Source: Bacteroidales bacterium UBA4284
Lineage (GTDB): Bacteria > Bacteroidota > Bacteroidia > Bacteroidales > UBA932
DNA length: 48,691 nt
Reading direction: 5' to 3'
NCBI GenBank assembly: GCA_002395925.1
Contig: DGVM01000201.1
Location: 1,487 to 50,177 of the forward strand
Shown here: positions 8,254-17,321 of the stretch, in pieces
Layout of the letters: the number at the start of each line of letters is the position of its first letter
How positions within the stretch are numbered: position 1 is the stretch's first letter
Made by a program: the position numbers and the translations under genes
Notes under the pieces: generated by a model
What the model was told of the DNA's origin: nothing
Databases searched by the model: none
Seen by the model: the letters and a program-made list of their open reading frames with translations, nothing else

Positions 8254-9420
8254 TTGAAACGCGCAATTTACTTGCTTCTCGTCGCCCTTCTTGCGGGATT
8301 TACGGCAGGAGCGCAGAACAATTTCAGCCTTTCGACTGTAGTGATCGATCCGGGCCATGGCGGGACCGATCCCGGGGCTGTCAGCCGTGACGGCAAAAAC
8401 TACGAAAAGAGTTTTACCCTCGACATAGCCAAAAAGCTCGCCGACAAAATCAAGACCGGATGCCCGGGGGTCAAGGTCGTACTTACCCGCGACAAGGACA
8501 GAAGCGTTGCTCTCAATGACCGTGCCGCAATTGCGAACAAGGTGGGTGCCGACCTGTTTATTTCCATCCACATCAACTCTGCGGCGTCCGCATCTCCCAA
8601 CGGCTACTCGGTCCACGTGCTCGGAAAATCTTCCAACAAGAACCGCGACCTGTTTGCCTACAACATGGACGTATGCAAGAGGGAAAACTCGGTTATACTC
8701 CTGGAAGACGATTATACCACTACCTACCAGGGCTTCGACCCTTCCGACCCAGAGTCCTTCATTTTCCTGCAGCTCATGCAGAATTCCAATCTTGAGCAGA
8801 GCCTGGCGTTCGCCGAAATAGTGGCCGACAATCTCAAGGGCGGTCCGATAAAGGCCGGGCGCGGAATATGGCAGGACCCTTTCCTCGTCCTCTGGCGTAC
8901 CGCCATGCCGGCAGTTCTCATAGAACTCGGGTTCATCTCCAACTCCGCCGACCTGCAGGTGCTCAAGGACGAAAACGACCGGGACAAGATTGCCACCCGT
9001 CTTTTCAACGCTTTCAAGAAGTATAAGTCTTCTTACGACGGAACCATGGTCCTTGAGACCGAGCCGCAGGCGGGAACGGTCCAGCAAGACGCAAAGACCG
9101 ATGCCGCAAAGCAGGAACCGGCTGTACAGGAGCAGCAGACCGAAAAGAAAGACGCTCCCAAGGAGGAAACCAAGGCTGTGGCTGGCGTGCGCTACGGTAT
9201 CCAGGTCTTTGCCGGCTCCAAGCTTCTCAAGTCTTCCGACAAGGCGTTCATGGGCTATGAACCGTTTATTTTCGACAACGGCAAACTATATAAGTATATA
9301 ATCGGAGTCGAAGATTCTCTTGAGGCGACACGGGCACATCTCGATGCCGTCAGAAAAAAATATCCCGACGCTTTTTTGGTAAAAATAGAGCCGGACAAGG
9401 TTTCCATTGTCAGGCAGTAA
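8254..9420 (+). CDS. N-acetylmuramoyl-L-alanine amidase with C-terminal SPOR domain
   Basis: 388 aa. Signal peptide (KRAIYLLLVALLAGFTAGAQ), then an Amidase_3 domain from about 28 to 255 with the zinc and catalytic residues in place: VVIDPGHGGTDPGA (His), NYEKS (Glu), LFISIHINSA (His) and AVLIELGFISN (catalytic Glu). It cleaves the bond between MurNAc and the stem peptide. A Gln/Lys/Glu-rich linker (about 270-305) leads to a SPOR domain (about 308-388; VRYGIQVFAGSKLL), which binds denuded glycan at division septa. The gene starts with TTG; no ATG or GTG lies near in frame. It is divergent from lptD. An AmiC-like role in daughter-cell separation fits. Confidence 0.93.
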   Translation: MKRAIYLLLVALLAGFTAGAQNNFSLSTVVIDPGHGGTDPGAVSRDGKNYEKSFTLDIAKKLADKIKTGCPGVKVVLTRDKDRSVALNDRAAIANKVGADLFISIHINSAASASPNGYSVHVLGKSSNKNRDLFAYNMDVCKRENSVILLEDDYTTTYQGFDPSDPESFIFLQLMQNSNLEQSLAFAEIVADNLKGGPIKAGRGIWQDPFLVLWRTAMPAVLIELGFISNSADLQVLKDENDRDKIATRLFNAFKKYKSSYDGTMVLETEPQAGTVQQDAKTDAAKQEPAVQEQQTEKKDAPKEETKAVAGVRYGIQVFAGSKLLKSSDKAFMGYEPFIFDNGKLYKYIIGVEDSLEATRAHLDAVRKKYPDAFLVKIEPDKVSIVRQ

Positions 9421-9716
9421 AAATACGGATGCATTTTTTCCCTATATAGGAAGCGCTATAAAGCATATTTTTAAAAAATCGCTTAAATTGGATAATGTCT
9501 ATTTTGTGTTACTTTTGAAATAGATATATTTAGAGAAAAACAGGATTTGTATTTAGCTGTAAATAAGTCACTTATAAAATAGCCGTTTCTATTTTTCGGT
9601 CTCAATATTTAAGCCATAAAAAAGAAAAAAACAATAGCGAAAAAGTTTTTTTTTAACTTTTTTTTCAACCATTTTTGCAATCGCTCCTGCTTTCGGCCGG
9701 GGCGTTTGTTGTCAAG
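9421..9716 (+). other. AT-rich spacer upstream of dnaA, no gene seen
   Basis: 296 bp between the amidase stop and the dnaA ATG. It is strongly AT-rich with long A and T runs and a 10-bp palindrome (CCTATATAGG, 9441-9450). I found no TTATCCACA-type DnaA box and no cluster of near matches, so I do not call an origin. A weak -7 candidate (CATTTTTG, 9670-9677) precedes dnaA. Confidence 0.5.
9670..9677 (+). promoter_or_regulatory. Weak candidate -7 element for dnaA (CATTTTTG)
   Basis: One mismatch to TAnnTTTG, at the first base, 39 nt before the dnaA ATG and preceded by long T runs. It is the best candidate in the spacer but not compelling. Confidence 0.3.
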
Positions 9717-11138
9717 ATGAACGAAAACGAAAGACATATCAGCGTCTGGAATCATTTCCTGAAAATGGTGGCCGATATCGTGGAACCGCAGAAGTTCCAG
9801 AATTGGTTCACCAAGGTCAGGCCTGTTTCCCTCGTGGATTCCACCCTCACGGTGGAGGTGCCTTCCGATTTCGTGCGCGAATACCTCGAGACCTTCTATC
9901 TCGATGTAATAAAGAAGACCCTCAAAAGGGTGATAGGCGCCGACGCCAAACTGATTTACCTTGTCAAGGCCGTGCGCAGCCAGCCTGCGCTCAAAGTGCC
10001 TGCCGCACCCGGCTCCACTCCCGTAAACAAGGAGGTCAGCATACCCACTCCTCCTGTGGGCGCACCGAGTCCCTTTGCATACCCCGGCATCCAGAAGGTC
10101 AGGATCAATCCCAACCTCAATCCCGTCTATTGCTTCACCAATTATATCGTGGGGGAGTGCAACAAGATGGGCTATACCGCAGGTACCGCTATCGCCGGCT
10201 CACCGGGCAAGACGTCCTTCAACCCTTTGTTCATATTCGGCGGCCCAGGTCTCGGCAAGACGCATCTCGCCCAGGCAATAGGCATTGCCGTTCACGACAG
10301 GTTCCCCGAGCTCGTGGTCCGATATATCACGGGGCACGATTTCAAAATGCAGTACGTCGATGCCGTCAACGTCCGCAACAAGCTCAACGATTTCCTGGCC
10401 CTGTACAAGAAGATCGATGTCCTCATCGTCGATGATATCCAGGATCTCCAGAGTCCCGGCGCCCAGGGAGCGTTCTTCAGCATCTTCAATTATCTCCACC
10501 AGAGCGGCAAGCAGCTTATCTTTACCTCTGACCGTCCGCCTGTGGAACTGCAGAATTTCGAGGAGCGCCTGCTTTCCCGCTTCAAGTGGGGCCTTTCAGT
10601 GGAACTCCTTCATCCCGACTACAATACGCGTCTGCAGATGCTCGAGGCTCTGTGCCGCCGCGAGGGTGTCAGCATGGGACAGGAAGTGCTGGAGTATCTC
10701 GCCTCCCATATCAAGACAAATTTCCGCGAACTTGAGGGTGCATTCCTTTCTGTCATGGCGTACGCTACGTCGAGCCATAAGGAGAATTCCGTAGAACTTG
10801 CCGCAAGGGTCACGGAGAAAATAGTAAGCAATCCCGTAAGGGAACTCAGCATAGGCCGGGTACAGGCTTCGGTGTGCGAATATTTCGGCATCAGCGCCGA
10901 CGAACTCGTTTCCCGTTCCCGCAAACGCCAGATAGTGCAGGCCAGGCAGATTTCCATGTATCTGTGCCGCACCTTGCTTCCCAACTGCTCGCTGTCCACA
11001 ATCGGCGCGCAGACAGGTGGTAAAGACCATGCCACCGTGCTTCATTCCTGCAATATAGTCAGCGACATGATGGCTACGGACCGCGTATTCAAGAAATACA
11101 TATCCGACCTCGAGTCTGCCCTCTCACCCGCAGAATAA
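9717..11138 (+). CDS. dnaA: Chromosomal replication initiator protein DnaA
   Basis: 473 aa from the ATG at 9717; an in-frame TTG at 9675 would add 14 residues with no family support. Domain I starts VWNHFLKMVADIVEPQKFQNWF. Domain II is a short Pro-rich linker (about 95-125). Domain III is an AAA+ ATPase with Walker A FIFGGPGLGKTHLAQAIG, Walker B VLIVDDIQDL and sensor region IFTSDRPP. Domain IV ends with the DNA-binding signature TGGKDHATVLHSCN. DnaA binds and melts the origin and starts replication. pepD follows after 19 nt, so dnaA, pepD and rpe may share a transcript. No origin is evident next to it. Confidence 0.98.
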   Translation: MNENERHISVWNHFLKMVADIVEPQKFQNWFTKVRPVSLVDSTLTVEVPSDFVREYLETFYLDVIKKTLKRVIGADAKLIYLVKAVRSQPALKVPAAPGSTPVNKEVSIPTPPVGAPSPFAYPGIQKVRINPNLNPVYCFTNYIVGECNKMGYTAGTAIAGSPGKTSFNPLFIFGGPGLGKTHLAQAIGIAVHDRFPELVVRYITGHDFKMQYVDAVNVRNKLNDFLALYKKIDVLIVDDIQDLQSPGAQGAFFSIFNYLHQSGKQLIFTSDRPPVELQNFEERLLSRFKWGLSVELLHPDYNTRLQMLEALCRREGVSMGQEVLEYLASHIKTNFRELEGAFLSVMAYATSSHKENSVELAARVTEKIVSNPVRELSIGRVQASVCEYFGISADELVSRSRKRQIVQARQISMYLCRTLLPNCSLSTIGAQTGGKDHATVLHSCNIVSDMMATDRVFKKYISDLESALSPAE

Positions 11139-11157
11139 CCGCTAACCCATAAATATT

Positions 11158-12585
11158 ATGCAATCACAGCGAGTTCTTGATATCTTCAAGGAAATTACAA
11201 CCATTCCCCGCGAGTCCGGTCACGAGGGCCCCGTTACGGACTGGCTATGTAACTGGGCATCAGCTCATTCCCTTGCATTCAAACGCGACACGACAGGCAA
11301 TGTCCTCATAACCCGCGAGGCTGCCCCCGGCAAGGAGTCCGTTCCCACGCTGGTCCTTCAGGCCCACCAGGACATGGTCTGCGAAAAAGTCGCAGGTTCG
11401 ACCCACGACTTTCTCAAGGACCCTATCAATTACGTCATCGAAGACGGCTGGATGATAGCCAAAGAGACCACTCTTGGAGCCGACGACGGTATAGGCATCG
11501 CGGCTTGCCTCGCCCTTCTGGAGGACACGGCGCCCACAGGGAAAGTGGAATGTCTGTTTACCATCTCGGAAGAAACCGGCATGGACGGAGCCGAGGCTCT
11601 GGAACCGGGCTTCTTTACCGGCAAGACACTCATCAATCTCGATTCCGAAGACGAAGGGTGGCTGTTCATCGGTTGCGCCGGAGGTCTGAATACAAATATC
11701 CGTTTCCGCGTCCGCAGGGGCGAGGCTTCTCCCCGCGCAAAGGCTGTCAGGCTGGAGATCAGCGGCGGCATAGGCGGACACAGCGGCGACGACATCGACA
11801 AAGGCCGTGCGAATACCGTACAACTCATATCCCGTTTCCTCTACTCTCAGCTGAGCACCGATCTTCGGCTTGTGACTATCGACGGAGGAGGCAAACCCAA
11901 CGCCATCGCGCGCGAGTGTTCTGCAGTTGTGGAAGTCTCTGATGCACAGGCTCTCAAGAAAGCTTTCCAGGCTTTTGCCGAAGATATACGCCAGGAGTTC
12001 CATGTCACTGATCCCGACCTTGCTTTCTCCAGCAAGCTTGTAAAGGGCTCGCTCAGTCCCATGACTCGCGCGTCTTCCGAAAAGGTTGTCTGCTCGCTGT
12101 TCTCGGCTCCGCATGGAGTACAGGCCATGAGTCAGGATATCCCCGGCCTTGTGCAGACCTCCACGAACCTGGCAAGCGTGCATACGCACACAGGCGGAGG
12201 AGAGGTGGAAATAGTTACCAGCCAGCGCAGTTCCGCTACGAGCGAACGCCGCGCCATAGCTGCCAAGGTACGTGCCTGCTTCGAAGGCTTCGGAGCCAAG
12301 GTGCGCCACATGTACGAGTATCCGGGCTGGAATCCCGACGTAAACTCCCATATCCTGGCCCGCAGCGTCGAGGCATACAGGAGACTCTTCGGCACCGAAC
12401 CCGAGGTCAAGGCCATCCATGCCGGACTTGAGTGCGGACTCTTTCTGCAGAAGTTCCCCGGTTTGGACATGATTTCCTTCGGACCTACGCTGCGTGGCGT
12501 CCATGCTCCCGGCGAGAGGCTCGAACTTGCATCGATGGACCGTTTCGTCGCCCTGCTCGACGACCTGGTACGTAATTTCGAATAA
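11158..12585 (+). CDS. pepD: Aminoacyl-histidine dipeptidase PepD (M20 family)
   Basis: 475 aa cytosolic di-zinc peptidase. The M20C signatures are intact: LQAHQDMV (His zinc ligand), GADDGIGIA (bridging Asp), SEETGMDGA (catalytic and ligand Glu), INLDSEDEG and GVHAPGERL (last His ligand). The lid domain carries GGHSGDDIDKGRAN. It hydrolyses Xaa-His and other dipeptides, a salvage role. No signal peptide. rpe follows after 2 nt. Confidence 0.94.
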   Translation: MQSQRVLDIFKEITTIPRESGHEGPVTDWLCNWASAHSLAFKRDTTGNVLITREAAPGKESVPTLVLQAHQDMVCEKVAGSTHDFLKDPINYVIEDGWMIAKETTLGADDGIGIAACLALLEDTAPTGKVECLFTISEETGMDGAEALEPGFFTGKTLINLDSEDEGWLFIGCAGGLNTNIRFRVRRGEASPRAKAVRLEISGGIGGHSGDDIDKGRANTVQLISRFLYSQLSTDLRLVTIDGGGKPNAIARECSAVVEVSDAQALKKAFQAFAEDIRQEFHVTDPDLAFSSKLVKGSLSPMTRASSEKVVCSLFSAPHGVQAMSQDIPGLVQTSTNLASVHTHTGGGEVEIVTSQRSSATSERRAIAAKVRACFEGFGAKVRHMYEYPGWNPDVNSHILARSVEAYRRLFGTEPEVKAIHAGLECGLFLQKFPGLDMISFGPTLRGVHAPGERLELASMDRFVALLDDLVRNFE

Positions 12586-12587
12586 TC

Positions 12588-13232
12588 ATGCTTGTCGCGC
12601 CATCTCTGCTTGCCGCCGATTTTCTGCATCTGGAGTCAGAAATCCGGATGCTCAATTCCTGCGCGGACTGGATTCATCTGGATGTGATGGACGGTACCAT
12701 GGTGCCCAACATCTCATTCGGTTTCAGCGTAATCGACGCTCTCAAGGGTGTAGCCGCCAAGCCTATGGATGCACATCTTATGGTGGTTCATCCGGAGCGC
12801 TGGTTCGAGCGGCTTGCCGCCGACGGCGTATCCTGCGTCAGCTTCCACCTTGAGGCTGCCGGCCGCAAGAGTGGACCGCATATTGAGGCAATCCAGGCCC
12901 TTGGCATGAAGGCCGGAGTCGCAATAAACCCCGACGTGCCGGTCCAGAAACTGTTCCCGTACATCGGGCGTGCCGATTTCTTCTTGATAATGAGCGTTTT
13001 TGCCGGCTTCGGCGGGCAGAAGTTCATATACGAAAGCCTGGATCGCGTCGCTGCTCTCCGCGAGGAATCCGAGCGCCGCGGCGTGCAGACCCTGATAGAG
13101 GTCGACGGGGGAATCGGACTCTCCAATGCCGCCGCACTCAGGGAGGCCGGGGCCGGTGTCCTGGTAGCAGGAAGCTCCGTTTTCCGGGCGTCAGACCCTG
13201 CGGAGGCCGTCAAAGCCCTTCGCCAAGCCTGA
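12588..13232 (+). CDS. rpe: Ribulose-phosphate 3-epimerase
   Basis: 214 aa TIM barrel that interconverts ribulose-5-phosphate and xylulose-5-phosphate in the pentose phosphate pathway. Motifs: VAPSLLAADF at the N-terminus, WIHLDVMDGTMVPNISFG with the catalytic Asp and metal ligands, DAHLMV, MSVFAGFGGQKF (family MSV.PGFGGQ.F; here Ala replaces Pro) and EVDGGIG with the second catalytic Asp. It begins 2 nt after pepD. Its last 23 nt overlap the 3' end of the convergent birA. Confidence 0.97.
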   Translation: MLVAPSLLAADFLHLESEIRMLNSCADWIHLDVMDGTMVPNISFGFSVIDALKGVAAKPMDAHLMVVHPERWFERLAADGVSCVSFHLEAAGRKSGPHIEAIQALGMKAGVAINPDVPVQKLFPYIGRADFFLIMSVFAGFGGQKFIYESLDRVAALREESERRGVQTLIEVDGGIGLSNAAALREAGAGVLVAGSSVFRASDPAEAVKALRQA

Positions 13233-13827
13233 ACACATACTTTCCAAATTCTTCTTGCAGTTTTTGTCTGCCGTCGCTTGTCTGAGTGAGAGAGAAGCGG
13301 CGGCGGATTTTTTCTGCCAGCCTCTCGAGTTCTTTGTGAGGCTCGTAGCTCTTTCCGCTGAGCTGCCTTAGGCTTACGGGGTTTGGCAGATCGGCCGGCC
13401 AGCTGGTTTCGTTGAGATTGAATCCTATGCCAATTATGCTGTACTCCAGACGCTTGCCGTCAAGTGAATTCTCTATCAGGATGCCGCATATTTTCTGCTC
13501 TCCGACCCAGATGTCGTTGGGCCACTTTATCCTTGCGCTTATACCTTCGTCGAGCAGATAGTCCCTCAGACCGAGGGTGGTGGCGTGAGTGATGCATAGA
13601 ATGTCCTGCACCTGAAGCACCGCCGGCTTGAAGATCATGCTGAACGTCAGGTTTTCGCCAGGGGCCGAATGCCAGCTGTGCGTACCCTGTCCGCGTCCGG
13701 CAGTCTGCTCCGCCGCGGCGATTACTGACAAATTGTCCAGGTAGCTGACAGCCTCTCTGGCGGCCTTGTTCGTTGATTCTGTACAATCAAACCATATTAT
13801 GTCAGCATGCGGTTGGCTTGGATTCAT
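13210..13827 (-). CDS. birA: Biotin--[acetyl-CoA-carboxylase] ligase BirA (catalytic domain only)
   Basis: 205 aa from the ATG at 13827; an in-frame start at 13878 would place coding sequence over both promoters of the intergenic region and over the ftsH start. The enzyme attaches biotin to carboxyl carrier proteins. It has the biotin/lipoate ligase core: STNKAA, AAAEQTAGRGQGTHSWHS (GRG biotinyl-AMP loop), NLTFSMIF, IKWPNDIWV and KICGILIEN. There is no N-terminal winged helix, so it is a class I ligase without repressor function. Convergent 23-nt overlap with rpe; divergent from ftsH. Confidence 0.95.
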   Translation of the reverse strand: MNPSQPHADIIWFDCTESTNKAAREAVSYLDNLSVIAAAEQTAGRGQGTHSWHSAPGENLTFSMIFKPAVLQVQDILCITHATTLGLRDYLLDEGISARIKWPNDIWVGEQKICGILIENSLDGKRLEYSIIGIGFNLNETSWPADLPNPVSLRQLSGKSYEPHKELERLAEKIRRRFSLTQTSDGRQKLQEEFGKYVFRLGEGL

Positions 13828-13835
13828 TTTTGTTG

Positions 13836-13843
13836 TATATTTG
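13836..13843 (+). promoter_or_regulatory. -7 element of ftsH (TATATTTG)
   Basis: Exact TAnnTTTG match, 20 nt before the ftsH ATG. The predicted start site near 13850 lies within the opposing birA -7 box. Confidence 0.6.
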
Positions 13844-13847
13844 CTCG

Positions 13848-13855
13848 CAAAATTA
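13848..13855 (-). promoter_or_regulatory. -7 element of birA (TAATTTTG)
   Basis: Exact TAnnTTTG match on the minus strand, 20 nt before the birA ATG and 4 nt from the ftsH element. The predicted start site near 13841 lies inside the ftsH -7 box. Confidence 0.6.
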
Positions 13856-13863
13856 TCTAAAAG

Positions 13864-15825
13864 ATGTCTCAAAAGCAAAATGACAAGCGCAATCCGCGTG
13901 TTCGCGTAGTGCGTATCAACATAGGTTGGTTATTCTATATCTTGCTTATCGGCTTCATCGGATGGATGCTCCTCGGCAACGCGGGGCCTCAGCCCCAGAA
14001 GCTGGAATGGGCACAGGTGGAGGAAATGATCAAAGAGGGCGACGTCAAGGAAGTCAAGTACGTACGCAACGACTTCAAAGGTGCTGTCACCATACGTCCC
14101 GAGTCCCTTGGCAAGTATGCTTCGCTGTATCCTGGCGGCAATGTCCCCAAGAGCTCACCTCACTTCTTCTTCCTCACTTCCACAAAGTTCGATCCGGAAG
14201 TGACCTTTGCTGCGCTAAATGCCGAGATTCCCGAGCAGAGCCGCGCCAAACTCATAATCGAAAACGACGCCAAGATTTGGACGGGCATACTGGAATGGAT
14301 TTTCCCGATGGCGCTCCTCATAGTTTTCTGGGTGTTCATGATGCGCGGCATGACCCGTAACATGGGCGGCGGCCCGGGCGGCGGAGCCGGAGGCATGAAT
14401 CCCTTCAACGTAGGAAAGGCAAACGGCAAACTCGCCGACAAGGATAAAGTCAACGTTACCTTCAAGGACGTGGCCGGATTGTACGGCGCCAAGGAGGAGG
14501 TCATGGAAATAGTTGACTTCCTCAAGAATCCCGGCAAATATACCGCACTTGGCGGCAAAATCCCCAAGGGCGCCCTTCTGGTAGGCCCTCCGGGTACAGG
14601 TAAGACTCTGCTGGCCAAGGCTGTAGCAGGAGAGGCAAACGTGCCTTTCTTCAGCATCAGCGGATCCGACTTCGTAGAGATGTTCGTAGGCGTGGGCGCT
14701 TCGCGTGTGCGTGATCTTTTCGCCCAGGCGAAAGAAAAGGCTCCCTGCATCGTTTTCATCGACGAGATCGACGCAGTAGGCCGTGCCCGTGGCAAGAACG
14801 TGGGGTTCTCCAGCAACGACGAGCGCGAAAACACCCTTAACCAGCTGCTTACGGAAATGGACGGCTTCGGCACCAACAGCGGCGTGATAGTGCTTGCCGC
14901 CACCAACCGTGCCGACATCCTCGACAAGGCCCTCATGCGTGCAGGACGTTTCGACCGCCAGATCAACGTGACCCTTCCCGACCTTAACGAACGCAAGGAG
15001 ATTTTCGAAGTTCATCTCAAAGGCCTCAGCCTGTCGGAGAACTTTGACCTCGAAGGCATCGCCAAGCACACTCCGGGCTTCTCCGGCGCCGATATCGCAA
15101 ATGTCTGCAACGAGGCCGCCCTCACTGCTGCCAGGAAAGGCAAGCAGTCCATCGACAACCAGGATTTCATGGATGCCGTAGATCGTGTGGTGGGTGGCAT
15201 CGAGCGCAAGAAAACCATAATGTCTCCCGACGAGAAGCGTCTTACGGCCTACCACGAAGCGGGCCATGCCGTCGCAGGATGGCTGCTTCCAGGCTGCGAC
15301 CCCGTGCTCAAGGTGTCCATCATCCCCAGAGGCCAGGCCCTTGGACTTACTTGGAGCCTGCCCGACGAGAAGGTCATGATGAGCAAGTCCGACATGCTCG
15401 ACGAAATGTGCGCTCTCGTTGGTGGGCGTGTCGCCGAAGAACTTGTCAACGACGGCGTCCCCTGTACGGGAGCCCTGAATGATTTTGAACGTATGACCAA
15501 GATGGCCTACGCCATGGTGGCATACTACGGAATGTCTCCCAAGGTTGGAAACCTGTCATATTACGATTCCACCGGCGCTGCCGGCTACGAGCTTTCCAAG
15601 CCCTACAGTGAAAAAACTGCGGAACTGATTGACAGCGAGGCGCGTGCCATAGTCGATGAAGTGACGGCACGCACCCGCAAGATTCTCACCGACAATTGGG
15701 CGGGACTCGAGAAGCTGGCCCGTCAGCTTATCGAAAAAGAAGTCATCATGTCTGATGACATAGAAGCTATTTTCGGTCCCAAAGCCGGAAAGCATGGAGA
15801 AGAAAGATTGAAAGGTGATGAATAA
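13864..15825 (+). CDS. ftsH: ATP-dependent zinc metalloprotease FtsH
   Basis: 653 aa membrane AAA+ protease that degrades membrane and short-lived regulatory proteins. N-terminal helix at about 19-38, periplasmic domain, second helix at about 141-160 and a Gly/Met-rich linker. ATPase: Walker [15 protein letters not shown], pore motif [17 protein letters not shown], Walker [39 protein letters not shown]. Protease: zinc motif HEAGH, with the third ligand Asp in [11 protein letters not shown]. The C-terminus overlaps cdsA by 8 nt, so ftsH, cdsA and psd form one coupled unit linking membrane protein quality control to phospholipid synthesis. Confidence 0.98.
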   Translation: MSQKQNDKRNPRVRVVRINIGWLFYILLIGFIGWMLLGNAGPQPQKLEWAQVEEMIKEGDVKEVKYVRNDFKGAVTIRPESLGKYASLYPGGNVPKSSPHFFFLTSTKFDPEVTFAALNAEIPEQSRAKLIIENDAKIWTGILEWIFPMALLIVFWVFMMRGMTRNMGGGPGGGAGGMNPFNVGKANGKLADKDKVNVTFKDVAGLYGAKEEVMEIVDFLKNPGKYTALGGKIPKGALLVGPPGTGKTLLAKAVAGEANVPFFSISGSDFVEMFVGVGASRVRDLFAQAKEKAPCIVFIDEIDAVGRARGKNVGFSSNDERENTLNQLLTEMDGFGTNSGVIVLAATNRADILDKALMRAGRFDRQINVTLPDLNERKEIFEVHLKGLSLSENFDLEGIAKHTPGFSGADIANVCNEAALTAARKGKQSIDNQDFMDAVDRVVGGIERKKTIMSPDEKRLTAYHEAGHAVAGWLLPGCDPVLKVSIIPRGQALGLTWSLPDEKVMMSKSDMLDEMCALVGGRVAEELVNDGVPCTGALNDFERMTKMAYAMVAYYGMSPKVGNLSYYDSTGAAGYELSKPYSEKTAELIDSEARAIVDEVTARTRKILTDNWAGLEKLARQLIEKEVIMSDDIEAIFGPKAGKHGEERLKGDE

Positions 15826-16648
15826 TTTTCTTGTCAGGACGCTGAGCAGCGTCGTCTTCCTGGTAGTAATGGTCGCAGGCATGATTTTCCATCCTGCGGC
15901 TTTTGCCGTTTTGTTTCTCTGCATCCTTTATATATCCCTGAAGGAATTTCTCAGTATTTCGCTTGGCGAACGCTGGGCCCTGCAGCAGAAACTCGCCCTC
16001 CTCTGCGCATCAGTCATTTACCTGCTTGCCGTCGGCATAGCATTCTACGGACTCGAGCTGCGCTGGCTCGCCGCCGGCATCATTCCCGTCCTTATGCTTT
16101 CGGCATCCGTTGTGCTGGCAAAGAGTCACGAAAACGTCGAAGACACAGCTCTTCTGTATCTGGGAATCCTTTACGTCGGCCTGCCTTTCGTGCTCGCACC
16201 TTTCCTCGTGTCTTCCCAATCGGACTTCCGGGGATATGTGCTGCTTGACGTATTCCTGATTATCTGGGCCTCGGACGTCGGCGCTTACTGTATAGGTACC
16301 CTTCTTGGTCAGAAGCCCGATTCCCGCAAGCTGGCGCCTTCGATATCCCCCAAGAAGTCCTGGTGGGGATTCTGGGGCGGTGTAGTGCTTGCCGCCGCTG
16401 CCGCGTTGCTTCTCAATCTCATAGGCTGGCTTGACCTGCCTCTTGTACATTGCATTGTACTTGGAGTATTGATTTCCGTGCTCGGCGTTCTCGGAGATCT
16501 TTTCGAATCGGTCTGGAAACGTCGTTACGGAGTCAAGGATTCGGGACATTGCATACCCGGACACGGAGGGATGCTCGACCGTTTCGACAGTTCGCTGTTC
16601 GCCATCCCCGCCGCTTTCGCTTATATGGCCCTCTTCGGACTCTTATGA
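15818..16648 (+). CDS. cdsA: Phosphatidate cytidylyltransferase CdsA
   Basis: 276 aa from the ATG at 15818; a GTG directly upstream at 15815 is possible. Makes CDP-diacylglycerol from phosphatidic acid and CTP. About eight membrane helices; the C-terminal family signature is VWKRRYGVKDSGHCIPGHGGMLDRFDS, preceded by DVGAYCIGTLLG and SPKKSWWGFWGG. Overlaps ftsH by 8 nt and psd by 4 nt (ATGA). Its product feeds phosphatidylserine synthesis and then Psd, encoded next. Confidence 0.95.
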   Translation: MNNFLVRTLSSVVFLVVMVAGMIFHPAAFAVLFLCILYISLKEFLSISLGERWALQQKLALLCASVIYLLAVGIAFYGLELRWLAAGIIPVLMLSASVVLAKSHENVEDTALLYLGILYVGLPFVLAPFLVSSQSDFRGYVLLDVFLIIWASDVGAYCIGTLLGQKPDSRKLAPSISPKKSWWGFWGGVVLAAAAALLLNLIGWLDLPLVHCIVLGVLISVLGVLGDLFESVWKRRYGVKDSGHCIPGHGGMLDRFDSSLFAIPAAFAYMALFGLL

Positions 16649-17298
16649 AAATCGACCGCAACTCTTATGGTACGGTAATCCTGGCGTGGCTTCTCGCCGT
16701 CGGCGCCTCGGTCGTGGCATTTGTGCTCCTCCATAACGAGTTGGCAGTCTGCATATCGGCAGTTGCTCTGTCCGTCGCCATTTGGCAGACGATTTTTCAT
16801 GCCGTTCCCAATCGTACACCGGTCGGTTCTTCCACGGTCGTAACTTCGCCTGCCGACGGCAAGGTGATAAGCATAGGCAAGGTCGTAGAGAATGAATTCC
16901 TGGGGCGCGAATGCATACAGGTTTCCGTATATATGGATTTCTGGGACCTGCATGCCAATTTCTGGCCGGTCACCGGGGAAGTCACGTACGCTAAATATCA
17001 TCCCGGAAAGCATTTTCTGGCATTCCTGCCCAAGGCCTCAGATGACAACGAGCACAGTTGCACGTGCATCCGTACGCCAGAGGGAAATGATGTCTTTTTC
17101 AAACAGATAGCAGGAGGTTTTGCCCGGCGCATCGTCTGCTATGCCAGCGTAGGGCTGCGCGTAGAGGCCGGCCGGCAGTGCGGCATTATCAAATTCGGCT
17201 CGCGCGTCGATATTTTCCTGCCTCTCGATTCCAAGATCCTGGTCAGCGTCAACGAAAATATCCGGGCCTGCGAGACCCGGATAGCCGAATTGAATTGA
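16645..17298 (+). CDS. psd: Phosphatidylserine decarboxylase proenzyme (short type)
   Basis: 217 aa. Produces phosphatidylethanolamine. Two N-terminal helices (about 10-50) anchor it; then TSPADGKV, IQVSVYMDFWDLHANFWP with the conserved His, HPGKH, and the self-cleavage motif IIKFGSRVDIFLP, where the Gly-Ser bond should be cut to form the pyruvoyl group. This is the compact form found in Bacteroidota. The start ATG overlaps the cdsA stop, and earlier in-frame starts lie inside cdsA and are rejected. No pssA is visible in the window. Confidence 0.95.
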   Translation: MKIDRNSYGTVILAWLLAVGASVVAFVLLHNELAVCISAVALSVAIWQTIFHAVPNRTPVGSSTVVTSPADGKVISIGKVVENEFLGRECIQVSVYMDFWDLHANFWPVTGEVTYAKYHPGKHFLAFLPKASDDNEHSCTCIRTPEGNDVFFKQIAGGFARRIVCYASVGLRVEAGRQCGIIKFGSRVDIFLPLDSKILVSVNENIRACETRIAELN

Positions 17299-17321
17299 TT
17301 GACGGTTATCGTTCAGTCAAT
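17298..17321. terminator. Hairpin between convergent psd and DUF4301 genes
   Basis: ATTGAC (17298-17303) pairs with GTCAAT (17316-17321) around a 12-nt loop, filling almost the whole gap between two convergent stops. The stem is short and there is no clear T tract, so a bidirectional terminator role is tentative. Confidence 0.3.

Noticed and set aside
8204..8266. ATG start for lptD at 8266
   Set aside because: It adds 21 charged residues before a clean signal peptide and would place the start beyond both divergent promoters and inside the amidase gene; the TTG at 8203 fits better.
9421..9716. Chromosomal origin next to dnaA
   Set aside because: AT-rich, but no DnaA-box cluster (TTATCCACA-like) was found by eye. 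A GC-skew plot of the whole genome would decide.
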